Origin: Dioscorea cayenensis subsp. rotundata
Taxonomy: Eukaryota; Streptophyta; Magnoliopsida; Dioscoreales; Dioscoreaceae
Length of the DNA stretch: 64,000 nt
Reading direction: 5' to 3'
NCBI RefSeq assembly: GCF_009730915.1
Contig: NC_052486.1
Location: 18,009,589 to 18,073,588 of the forward strand
Shown here: positions 47,026-57,457 of the stretch, in pieces
Numbering within the stretch: the first letter of the stretch is position 1
Layout: each line of letters begins with the position of its first letter
The notes under the pieces: model-generated
The model's database searches: none
Seen by the model: the letters and a program-made list of their open reading frames with translations, nothing else
What the model was told of the DNA's origin: nothing
Position numbers and translations under genes: made by a program

Positions 47026-47042
47026 CAATATATTATATGATG
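47026..47042. other. Candidate hAT excision footprint
   Basis: CCAATATATTATATGAT stands where KinA and KinE read CCAATATATGATG. This is the 8-bp duplication ATATATGA twice, minus three central bases, at exactly the site occupied by the hAT in relic A'. Confidence 0.65.
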
Positions 47043-47166
47043 CCATTTTATGGGAGTTCATATCAGTGGAGTGAAAGCAAAGGAGATTCAACTAGTGGTC
47101 AAGCACATGAACAACAACAAATGAAAGTGAAAGGGAATAGTTTGGTTCATCACAATCAGCAGTAAA

Positions 47167-47739
47167 ACAATAAATTTAGAAGTTCTTCTTCATTTTGTTC
47201 AAATTTGATATATACTAGATATGTTCCGTTGTAGAAATACAGGAAACACAAATAATTAATATCTTAGTAACAATCAGCAGCTGCCACACATTTGACTATC
47301 AAAAACTTGAATAAATCTCTGATCAAAATATTTGATGCTCAAGGACGACCTTGTATTTGGCCAGGATTTTTCTCACACTTATTAGAAATGAAAAGTATAA
47401 CACCACAAATTCCCAATGTTTTATATGCTCAGAAAGCTTCTTTCTTTTTGCATTCCCTTGTCAGAACTTCTCAAATATTCACATAGATATAGGCTCAAAC
47501 AGGTCAACTATCTCTATTCTAAACTAGTTAAACAATAAATTCAAATTAATCAATCAAACAAACAAACAACATCAAAACCAAATAAATTCAAATAAAAATG
47601 AGCACCAAATACAACTAAAGCTCCTCAAAATCCTATTTTTTTCAGAGGCGATCATATAAATAAAAAAATCAATCTCGGAAACCCTAATAACAAACGACAT
47701 TGAATCAAACCAACAAGACAAAATGGAATCGTGCTGTAC
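47167..47739. other. A'' 3' flank
   Basis: No gene. Aligns with the KinA 3' flank (17390-17841) up to the REIL pseudo-exon. Confidence 0.65.
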
Positions 47740-47828
47740 CTTGCGCTTGAAGTTGTAGTGGTGTCATTATCACCAGTAATGCAGCTCCCGCTCCGCCTCG
47801 TCCGCCAAATCCTTGTTGACATTGCCAT
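47740..47828 (-). pseudogene. REIL-like exon 1 pseudogene, copy 3
   Basis: A minus-strand copy of the 98-202 exon, 89 nt long instead of 105 owing to deletions. The first cysteines are lost and the frame is shifted. The AAG|GT donor (47737-47742) is kept. A (CT)n tract follows at about 47836-47861 and degenerate 56-bp-repeat units at about 47930-48005. Confidence 0.82.
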
Positions 47829-48593
47829 CTCCTCAGCTCTCTCTCTCTCTCTCTCTCTCTCTAGATCGAGAGAAGGATGAGAGAAAGACGAGGGATAGAG
47901 GGGTTGGTGTCGGGTGGGGAACCGGATTTGGGTAAAGTTAAACACGTTTCGTAAGAGATCCAATAACCAAGCGAATTCAGTTAGGTGAATAATAGATCCG
48001 TTTTAGAAGGAGCGAATATTGGATGACCAAGTTAAAGAATGAGATTTTTTCAAGATTGCTAAGAAAGTTGTATATTTGATTTATAATTGAAAAGTTTTAA
48101 CTTCGTAATTTTTTTTTTTTTTTTTAATGCAGTTATGATTCATCCACTTTATTAAAAAAAATTAACTTAATCAATAGTTTTAAAATACTAATTTTAAATA
48201 TTATTAAAATTAATCACATACTTTCATTTTGGTTATTTGCAACCTAGACGACGAAATAGAACAAGTGAAAGCACACGATATTTATTATCGAATGCAACAT
48301 TAACTTCTTATGTACTTCTTCCACCATAGAGGAGAATTCTCATGTTCAAGTTTTTTGAACTCTTGACAGTTGCCCCTAATTAGAAAAAACCCAAAGCAAC
48401 CATACATGGATGTCATTGCAAGTAGCTACGATTTTTTCTCCTGGTGTTTCAGTCCCTATTATCATCAATCATGAAGAGATAATTGGATAACTAATCACTG
48501 CTTGTGGTCACACCCAGTTTTATTACCTAGTATACTTTGTTTTATATTTTGTATTTTGTACTGATTTTATTTTAATAAAGTTATGCTTTATTC
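47829..48593. other. Spacer with LINE tail relics
   Basis: No gene. LINE-like 3' ends are visible at about 48110-48165 (GATTCATCCACTTTATT plus A-run) and 48541-48600 (AATAAAGTTATGCTTTATTC). Both lack coding sequence. Confidence 0.5.
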
Positions 48594-48601
48594 ACTTTGA
48601 T

Positions 48602-49824
48602 ACTATAATTAAAGAAAATTAGTTTAAGGGTATCCCACATGGAACCTTTACCACAATCAGTGTATGAGACGTTCCAACTTCTGGAATAGCATTCTTCACA
48701 CCCTTCCAGCATATAGGCATAATCTTTGCTCCATCGTCCATAATGGGGCTATGACTCTCTTCTTGTTGGACAATTGGGTGGAGGGATGCGCTCCGAGAGA
48801 TAAATGACCTCTTTTTTTCCATTTAGTTCAAAACAAGGAAGAGTCCATCAGGGAAATTGCAACTAGACTTACAATAAATCCCACGACGGATTTTACTATT
48901 TTTTCCCTGGTGGCTAATTTTTTCAATTTACATGCTTAACTCGACAATGATGAGAGGAGATGGAAACTATCGTTGAATGGACAGTTTTCTGTCAAAACTT
49001 TTTACAATTTCCTAAATGATGGGGGCATCCAGTGTCGCATAACCCCAATTATCCTGAAAGGTGGATGTCATAAAAAGATAAGCCTCTTTAACTGGCTTGC
49101 TTGGGAAAACAAGATCCTAACTCTAGACAACTTAGCTTTGCGTCGATGTAACCTGTTACATTCAACGACCTGTGTTATGTGTCATGCTAATGTTGAGACT
49201 AGTGATCGCCTTCTCCTCCACTGCCCTATGACTTCTTACATCTGGAGCCACTTTGGCAATCTTTTCAAAGGTCTAGATTCCCCTCGGAGTCTCAAAGATC
49301 TTTGGGGCCTTTGGAGAAGGAATGTTGCTAAACACCTTTTATTTTTCTGGGATTTTCTTGTGAAGGCCATCACTTGGAACATTTGGCTTGAGCTAAATGC
49401 TCGCATTTTCACTTCAACTTGTATGTTAACTGTCTCTATTATTCAAAAGATTGATCGTTTGGTTCTTATGTGGTTGTCTGCAGAGCCTGTGGCCAAAAAG
49501 GCCAAATTAGATGAGCCGATGTCCAAGATCAATCGGAACCTAGAGTTCCTCACTGCCAACAATGAGGAGCATTTGGTCCCGATGGTAGGTCCTCCACCCC
49601 TGGCGAGTGATAGTGTTGTCCTCTGTGTTGTGGGCTTTTAAAGGAGTGCCTCTCCTTTAGGTCCTTTTTCTTTTTTTGGTGGTCTCTCCTCTGTTTTCCT
49701 TTCCCACTTCTGGTGGGTGTTGTTTTGTGGTTGTTTGATCTGCCCCTTGGGGCTTATACTCCTGTTATGTTCATTTTCTGTCTCTTTTGAATGAATGTGG
49801 TTTATCCAAAAAAAAAAAAAAAAA
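48602..49824 (+). mobile_element. 5'-truncated family-1 LINE, plus strand
   Basis: About 1.2 kb ending in TTGAATGAATGTGGTTTATCC plus an 18-A run. A possible 8-bp duplication, ACTTTGAT (48594-48601 and 49825-49832), would set the limits. The coding part is the C-terminal region of ORF2. Confidence 0.75.
48656..49641 (+). pseudogene. LINE ORF2 C-terminal fragment (zf-RVT)
   Basis: An early part reads RRSNFWNSILHTLPAYRHN, then a stop. The frame is open from 48973 to 49641: FSVKTFYNFLNDGG, LFNWLAWENKILTLDNLA, CVMCHANVETSDRLLLHC and AITWNIWLELNARIF. This is the post-polymerase zinc-binding region. The endonuclease and polymerase were lost. Confidence 0.8.
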
Positions 49825-49825
49825 A

Positions 49826-50303
49826 CTTTGATGCTTAAATTTCCTTCTGTTTTGAAAAAACAAAATTTAACTTCATAGTTCATCCCATAAAAAAAAATTT
49901 CTTCCCATTAAAATTTTATAATTGCACAAGTATTTGAAAATAATGAAATTAACTCATATGGTATAAATTAAATTTATAAAATAGATGGAATTTTCAGTTC
50001 ACTTAGGTAGATTAGTGACCTTCGCTATTTCCAAAATTTTAATTGGATAGTTTTTTGAGAGACGAGGAACCTTTTTGAGTTTTTATGGAAATAAATAAAA
50101 GCAGCCAAAGGTTTTTATTTTAAATAATAAATAACAAATAAATTTGGATGGGTTATAAAAAAGTACACCAAAAAAATAATAATAAATAAATAAATAAATA
50201 ATCTGTGAAGTTTAAAATTCAGAACAAAGTCAGACAATACGTTGAGTTGCTTGTATTAAAAGTTATGTGTTGAGAATCTTGAGATATGTAAGCTTTGCTT
50301 GCC
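49826..50303. other. AT-rich spacer
   Basis: No gene seen. From about 50190 on it aligns with the KinC 3' flank. Confidence 0.5.
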
Positions 50304-51062
50304 TTTTTTAGGTAAATGTGGATAAACCACATATTTATTGAAAAACTAAAGGACAACAATACAGAAGGAAGCAAGATGCTAGAGCCCTTCACCGAAGTGA
50401 GAAAAAGGCAAAATATTACAAAAATAGAGGAGCAACAAAGAACAATCATCGAAAAATAAACACCTGACCGACGAAAGGCGCCGTCCCTGGAGTCGTAGGT
50501 CCGTCCAGGTTAGAAAAGAAGGAGGATTACTCCTGTGCAATGCCAGACGCCGAGTTACCGACCTGGTGGAAAACTCTTTCGTTAAGGAAGTTGAGTGAGC
50601 GCTTGATTTTTTGTGAAGCATCGGTGTTGGATTGCAGGTGACTGTCTGAATCTGTAGATAACCATGAGAGAAGCATGTTAGCAGATCTAAAGATGACAAT
50701 GTAAGACGGTAAAGCTTTTAGCTGAAATATGCGGGAATTTCTTTCTAGCCAAATGTTCCACAAAATAGTTCAGGAGATGAGATCCCCGATGTGTCTGGAA
50801 GGGGAATCAAGAGATTGTAACCAAGATGTCCAAAGGTTTTGCATTGAATGAGGCGTGGTAAAAGGATTAAAAATGTGTGCAAAAAATTCCCATAAATGAC
50901 TAGAGTAGGGGCACTCAAGAAAAAGATGATTTAAATTCTCTGAGGCTTGATGACATAGGACATAGGTATCAGTGGAATTTTGGAAATTGCAACCTCTCTT
51001 GAAGAGGTTATTTAAAGTGAGAATTTTATCCTCCCCAGCAAGCCAGCAGAAAATACCAACCA
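50304..51062 (-). mobile_element. 5'-truncated family-1 LINE, minus strand
   Basis: Left end in plus view is a T-run followed by AAATGTGGATAAACCACAT, the reversed family-1 tail. The minus strand carries a zf-RVT remnant (51063-50527): FCWLAGEDKILTLNNLF, CHQASENLNHLFLECPYSS, MWNIWLERNSRIF. KinC's 3' flank shows the sequence without the insert. The target duplication is not clear. Confidence 0.82.
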
Positions 51063-51489
51063 CCTATTTTAATGTAATACCAACCACCTTAGCCTTCAAA
51101 TGCAGTCTTAACTCTAGAACTTTTTATAATGTCCCTCATTTAACTCTCCCCCCACATAAAAGCACAACAAATGAAAATTATAACCAACTAATTATTTAAT
51201 GTCTCCTGTTGCTTTGAAATTTTGGCTTGGATTAAATAATATCTGTTTGATTTGTAATAATAGTGATAGAAGAAGAACAAGAAGAAGTATTGTCCATATT
51301 TTTTAATAAAAAACACATTCAAAGGACATGAAAAAGAAAACCTATATTTTAATTGTTTAGTGTTACAATCCCAAAAGTCAGCAAACTGAAAATTGACAGA
51401 CTATGCTAATCTGGTGAAGGCTCGAGGAGGCTACCCGGAAGAATAGAAAAGTATTGTATATATTTATTTGACATCAAAATGGCCCTACT
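51063..51489. other. KinE upstream region
   Basis: No gene. Aligns with the sequences flanking Copia-2 upstream of KinD. A TATA-like TATATATTT lies at about 51457-51465. Confidence 0.55.
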
Positions 51490-51624
51490 AAACACTTGTC
51501 AACTTTATCTTTTTTGTCCTCGAATGACTTCCCATCAATCATTAATTGTTATGTTCGCTGAAAAAAAGAGATTCAGTTGTTGATGCAGAGAAGAACAAGA
51601 AGAGGAAGAAATAGTAACAGAACG
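51490..51624 (+). other. 5' UTR exon of KinE (start approximate)
   Basis: The leader ends at AACG before GTGAGT, with its acceptor at 51945. Unlike KinD it contains an ATG (51583) that would open a short upstream reading frame, out of frame with the kinase after splicing. Confidence 0.5.
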
Positions 51625-52009
51625 GTGAGTCTAAGTCTCTGTATATCCTGTTATTTCAATTCTTTAGCCATGATTCTTATCATATGTTTCAGAAATTCAT
51701 GAATTACAATAAAAGAAAAAAAAGGAGTAATTAAAACATTTGGAAATGATTGGCACTGCAGAAACTGCATCTCAATCATTAGAAATATTTAGCAGCATGT
51801 TATCATCAAATACCTGCAGTATAATTCACTACTGAGATAATATGAGGCCAGTTCTATCATTGATTCAGTTTGATCCTACTTATAGATTGTGTTTGCATTC
51901 ACAAAGTACCAAAACAAAATCTTCATATCAATCTTCTTTTAGCAGGCTATTGAAAACGTCAAATACATCAACAACAAACAGTACTCCTTCAAGCTCTGAT
52001 ACGAGCAGC

Positions 52010-53311
52010 ATGTCATCAGCAACTTCCATCGGTACTATGCGAAAATGAATTGTATATCTCTAAATATGTGCTTTGAATTCTACTCATTTCTGCATATTTT
52101 CTACAGTATCAAGCGTAGTTGGTAGTATTGTGACAATTGTTGTAGTTATTGCAATTATCAAATGCATTCGGAAGAACAGAATGCAAGCAAGGAACACATC
52201 CATGCAGACAACTAGTGTATCTGTTGTGAAAGATGAAACAAACATCAACATGGTTACAATCGAGCGGTTTCTAGCAGATATAGTAAAAGAGAGGCCTGTT
52301 AGATTTACTACTCAGAATATTATAGATTTTACTCAAAACTTTGAACAGAAATTGGGTTCAGGAGGTTTTGGAATAGTCTACAAAGGACAGTTACCCAATG
52401 GTGTGCAGATAGCGGTTAAAGTACTTCACAAAACTCAAGATAAAAGAGCTGAAGAGCAGTTCATGGCAGAGATAGGAACCATAGGAAGAACATACCACAT
52501 CAACCTTGTTCAGCTCTACGGATTCTGCTTCGATGACACATTGAAAGCTCTTATTTATGAGTACATGGAGAAGGGATCGCTGGACAGTTACTTGTTCGAT
52601 GAGAATCAGAAGCTCAAATGGGAAAAACTTCATGAGATTGCCATTGGAACAGCCAAGGGGATCAGATACCTGCATGAGGAGTGTCAGAAAAAGATTGTGC
52701 ATTATGATATAAAGCCTGGAAACGTTCTTCTCGATACAAATTTCTCTCCAAAAGTGGCTGATTTCGGATTGGCAAGGCTTTGTGATAGAGATAATTCCCA
52801 CATTAGCTTGACAGGAGGCAGGGGAACTCCTGGTTATGCAGCACCAGAGCTCTGGATGCCATACCCTGTGACTCACAAGTGTGATGTTTACAGCTACGGA
52901 ATGCTCCTGTTTGAGATACTGGGAAGGAGACGGAATCTCATTCTCAGTCAGGCAGAGAGCCAAGAATGGTTTCCGAGATGGATATGGCACAAGTTTGAAG
53001 GAGGAGAACTAGACGGTGTTATGACAAACTGTCGGATTGAACACAGTAACAGAGATAAAGCAGAGAGGATGTGCAAGGTGGCATTGTGGTGTGTTCAGTA
53101 TCAACCAGATACAAGACCTTCAATGAACAGCGTTGTGAGGATGTTGGAAGGAGAGGAAGAGATCATTGCACCAACTAATCCATTCCAATATATGATGTCA
53201 TTTGATGGGAGTTCATCTCAGTGGAGTGAAAGCAGAGGATATTCAACTAGCACAACAACAGCAACAAATGAAAGTGAAGCGAATAGTTTGATTCACCAAA
53301 ATCAGCAGTAA
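52010..53311 (+). CDS. KinE: LRK10L-like membrane-anchored non-RD kinase, A type
   Basis: Exons 52010-52031 and 52107-53311 give 408 residues. The N-terminus is MSSATSIV; the membrane segment spans about 9-27; the kinase has GSGGFG (91-96), lysine 112, HYDIKPGN (206-213), DFG (226-228), APE (253-255), then the S/T-rich tail ending LIHQNQQ. The position used as start by KinD is ACG here (51956), so the first in-frame ATG in the spliced exon is 52010, homologous to the KinA start. An ATG at 51842 lies in the leader intron and would only matter if that intron were retained. Non-RD kinase with all other catalytic residues intact and no ectodomain. A short upstream ORF in the leader may lower translation. 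Confidence 0.86.
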
Positions 53312-54136
53312 AACTGTAAATTCAGGAAATTCTTGTTCATTTTGTTCAAATTCCATAAATTCTATCAACTCCATATCTCTTTCCAAACAGTGTTGTATAG
53401 TCCTCTGAGCATCAGTCTCAACTATCAAGAGATGTTTCATTGAGGAATTTTAGGCACCACAAATTGTAAATATCTGAAGCAATACATCAAGGATGTGAAC
53501 AAGTCTGCGGTCGCCACACAACCAATTTGCAAGGAGGACCTCATCTTTGGCCATGGCTTTACTCGCATTTGGGAAATGGTAAGTATAACGTCGTAAATTC
53601 TCAAAGACTAACGTGCTCAGGGAGCTACTCAGTGAAGATGTTGGAAGGGGAGATGGTGAACGATTTGTGGAGATAGAGTACCTTTCATGAAGATTTTCAT
53701 AGGTTGATAAAAAATGTCACTGAAATCATGAAACTCCAAATGTATTAGAATGATGTCCTCACTACTCATACATTTCATAAAAAATTGGAGAAAATCACTG
53801 AGTAAATGTGAAATAAATCCTCTTTTTTAATGCCCAATGTTAACACTTCTCATTCAGTGATGTCCCAACCTCAGACAATCAAAACGTGTTGAGTCGTTGT
53901 AAAGAAGGTATTAATTGTACTGTGTGTCTGCACAAGAAAATTCCAAATGTGAAGAAGAGAAATTTCCACATCTCAAGAACCTTTTGACAGGAGTTTCCTA
54001 ACAGAATTAAAAAGAGAGTATGATGATCAGGATGCTATTATATATCCTCTAACAAGGTTTCTTTGTGGTCTGTGTCTCCTTCTTTTCGTGATCTTTCACT
54101 TCCATTCTACAACTTCTGAAACTGCTATGCATAAAA
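53312..54136. other. KinE 3' flank and promoter of relic F
   Basis: No gene. Aligns with the KinD 3' flank. The B-type TATA block CTATTATATATCCT lies at 54036-54049. Confidence 0.6.
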
Positions 54137-54421
54137 ATGTCATCTGCAAACAGCTTAGAGGACTTTATATGGCTGATCGGTGAGATCCTTATCCAAACCA
54201 ATCAAGTTCATCTTCCATTCTTTCACACATAGTTCCTACTTGACTTCAATTCTCACATTCATCCATTTGTTGTGTATGTTTGTAGTAATCTCATTCCTGG
54301 TTGCAGTTTGGAAAGCTGTAGGCGTGTATTTTGTATACAATCACCTCATGAAATGTGAGTTGCCTCAAATCAACATAAACAGTAATTCAACACCCATGAA
54401 TCCATCATCTGCCATGGATGG

Positions 54422-54585
54422 TGTTAGATTTATATTTTTGGTACTAGTGGGCCCTATATGGGCTTTATATGAGCTTAGGGGTTTTATACTAAGAAGTCTC
54501 AAGACTTAGTGGTTCAACCCCTATATTTATATATAAATCCATTACGCTTCTATCACACAACCGATGTGGTACTATATTTCCAACA
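54422..54585. mobile_element. Short LTR-like insert (possible solo LTR of a small element)
   Basis: 164 bp with TGTTAG...CCAACA ends, interrupting relic F where KinB and KinC read through. Flanking pentamers are GATGG and AGTGG, so any target duplication is imperfect. The interior has GGGCCCTATATGGGC and no coding capacity. Confidence 0.6.
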
Positions 54586-55789
54586 AGTGGAGATGCAAGA
54601 AGGACCACCCTAAATTCATGGAGTGAAAATGCAACAATTGAGAGGGTTCTTAATAGGATTGCAGAGGAGAAGCCGATCAGATTCACACTCCAACAGCTCG
54701 GTGGCTTCACTCACAACTACACAACTCGCTTGGGTTCTGGTGGGTTCGGGACGGTCTACAAGGGACAACTTCCAAATGGAGTCCTAGTAGCAATGAAGGC
54801 GCTGAACACCGGAGACAAGAAACTAATGGAGAAGCAGTTCAAGGCAGAGATTGGCACCATTGGAAGGACATTTCATGCAAACCTTGTTAGACTCTATGGC
54901 TTCTGCTATGATTCAATTTTCAGAGCCTTGGTCCATGAGTACATGGACAAGGGATCTCTAGACACATATCTGTTTGACAAGAGCCACACCATTGCATGGG
55001 AGAAATTGCATGAGATTGCAATAGGTACAGAAAAAGCACTCTCTTATTTGCACCATGAATGTGAGCAAAGGATCATACACTATGACATCAAACCGGCAAA
55101 CATCCTCCTATACCACAACTTCACCGCTAAAGTGGCTGACTTTGTATTGGCGAAGCTTTGCAACAGAAAGAACACTCATGTGAGCATGTCTGGACGGCGT
55201 GGGATGCCGGTGTACACAACACTGGAGATCTTGTTCATGGGACAAGTGACATATAAATGTGATATCTATAGCTTAGGGATACTCCTGTTTGAGATAGCAG
55301 GGAGGAGGAGTATCTATGATGAGAGCTTGGAGGAAGATGAGCATTAATTTTCAAAGTGGGTGTGGGAGAAGTACAAGAACGGAGAAATGGAAAAAGTGAT
55401 GGAGACAATTAGACTTGATGACGAACACAAGGGTGAAACAGAGAGGATGCTAATGGTGGCCTTGAGGTGAGTCCAGGACCAGAAAGAAAGAAGCCTCCCA
55501 TGGACAAGGTTGTGAGGATGTTGGAAGGGGAGATGGAGATTCTGCCTCCATTGATCTCTTTCCAGCACCTGCCTTCATCTTTTGCACCATCCACGGATTC
55601 GTGGAGGCGTTTTCATCATCTAGTGGAGCAGTTGATCAAGGACAAAGATTTTACCCTTTACAACAACAACAAGATGCTAACATATAGGCGGGGAGTTGTT
55701 TGTGCCTTGTCCGGTCTCGCTCTCTGTGTGCATCCTCGTCCTTGCGTGCTCCTATTCCTTCCTCTCTGCATAACCCTCAGCTTTAGGAG

Positions 55790-57361
55790 AAATTGAAGAG
55801 CTCTTCCTCCTCCTTTGTTAAGTTGGATGGTGATTCCCTTTCTCGTGCTCACCAAAAGTTCCAAAATGCTTTATTTGGGAAGTTTTTCGGCAAATCTCCG
55901 CCATTCGATCAAGTGAAGAAGGCTCTGATGGGCATTTGAGCTGCCTACGGTGATGTTCAAATCTCGGATCTCCATGGGTTCTTGCTAATCGGGTGTGCTT
56001 CTCATGAGACTATACAGTGCCTTCTCACTGACGGTCCTTGGTCCCTCAATGGTTTAACCCTTCAGTTGACTCCATGGCAACCTTTCTTTGAGCCGGCCTT
56101 CACTAAACTCACTTCTGATGTGATTTGGGTTCAACTCCATAACTTGTCGGTTGAGCTTTGGGATGGTGAGTCGCTTGACACTATTATTGCTCACCTGGGT
56201 AATCTTGTGAAGGTTGATGATCTTACTATCTCTTTCGAGATCCAAGTACGCTAGAGTTTGTGTTGAAATAGATCTCTCCAAGCCCCTTTGCCGTAGCTTT
56301 TGGGTCGCAGACGACTCACATCAAGTGTTTGTTGTAGTTCTCTATGAAAGACTCCCTATGTTTTGCTATTCCTGCGGTGTCATCGGACATGGATCCAAAT
56401 CTTGTCTCACTTAACAATAGCCGGGAACGGTCGAGCTTCTCCACTATTTCGAGACTCTCGAGGGCCGGCGGTTAGCTCAATCCGGACCGAGGTTGTTGTT
56501 AATGAAGGTATGGAGATGGATTCGGTTCCTGATAATCCTCAAGATCTGCAAAATGCTCATGTTCCTTCTGATGATTCTGAGTTTGGTTCTTGGATGATCT
56601 TTTCTCGCTGGCACAGTCGTGCCCGGAGCCGTGGAACGGGGTCTCGCCTCTGTCTGGCTTCTGTTGGCCCTGCAGCCGAGGAGAATACAGTTCCTGCTCT
56701 ACCCCATAACATCCCATCCCAAGGCACGTGGGTAGGCGTGAAAAGTCATGGGCTTGGTGGGACTTCTGTTTCTCGAGCCTCCCGTTTCTATTACTACAAT
56801 ACAGATGGCGTCCTGATGGAGGATTCCCCCGTCCCGATGCCCTTGACCGTTGAAATGCATGTCTCCCTGCCTCCTAGAAACTTTAACTTTGTAGAATCTT
56901 CTGACAAACGAGCCTCTTTTTCAAATTCGGAACAGGTTCCAAGTCCTTCAGCTGTTTCCAAATCTCTCATGGTCCCAGGCGCTGATAGTGCTCCCACATC
57001 CCCAGGCCCTTCAGTTCCTGTCATGCGTGCTGGGTCGCCACCATCTGTCATTCGATCTTCTATCTTGTCCCCCTCTATTCCTTCTTTTTCTTCTCCTGTG
57101 AGTCCTCATTCTATGGCAGTAGACCGTGTTCTCTCTGCCATGAATGGGGATCACTCGGACGGGAGCGATACAGGAGATGGAGATGATTCGGAAGACTCAG
57201 CTGAGGACATGTCGGATGATGATGATGAACCTGATGACTCCATGACTCTTGTACAGTACCAAGAGGAGTCTCAACGGGAAAACCTTATTCTAAAAGGCTC
57301 GCATGTAGCTGGTTCTTCTCTGAAGAAGGGAAGACTTGAATGTGGGGAGCCTAGCTCTTAA
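55790..57361 (+). pseudogene. Family-2 LINE ORF1: DUF4283 and CCHC knuckle, broken
   Basis: DUF4283-like segments are FGKFFGKSPPFDQVKKAL, an in-frame stop at 55937-55939, then LLIGCASHETIQCLLTDG and WQPFFEPAFTKLTSDVIWV. The zinc knuckle CYSCGVIGHGSKSC lies near 56365-56410 and is followed by a stop. A low-complexity Ser/Pro/Asp-rich C-terminal part runs to 57361. A one-base shift occurs near 56240. The family binds element RNA. This ORF1 is distinct from that of family 1, which has two knuckles upstream of its DUF4283-like domain. Confidence 0.8.
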
Positions 57362-57457
57362 TGCTTGCCTCCTAGGCCATTATCTTTTTCCTCCCTGTTC
57401 TTATGGAAGTCTTTTTTCCAACAGTTCTTTGTCTTTTTATCTTATCTTATTTAATGA

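Larger units (their letters stand above)
45838..47166 (+). pseudogene. Relic A'': A-type kinase tail split by a solo LTR
   Basis: Begins at the same truncated junction as A' (GGAGGAGAACTAGAGAGTGT) and is interrupted at 45883-46874 by an LTR. It continues with AGCTGAGAGGATTTGC and the tail to the A-type 3' UTR (about 47166). The site where A' holds its hAT reads ATATATTATATGA here. No catalytic domain remains, so no product is expected. Confidence 0.85.

Noticed and set aside
51842-52031. Longer KinE N-terminus from ATG 51842
   Set aside because: The ATG is inside the leader intron predicted from the conserved donor (51624) and acceptor (51945), and KinD shows no counterpart.
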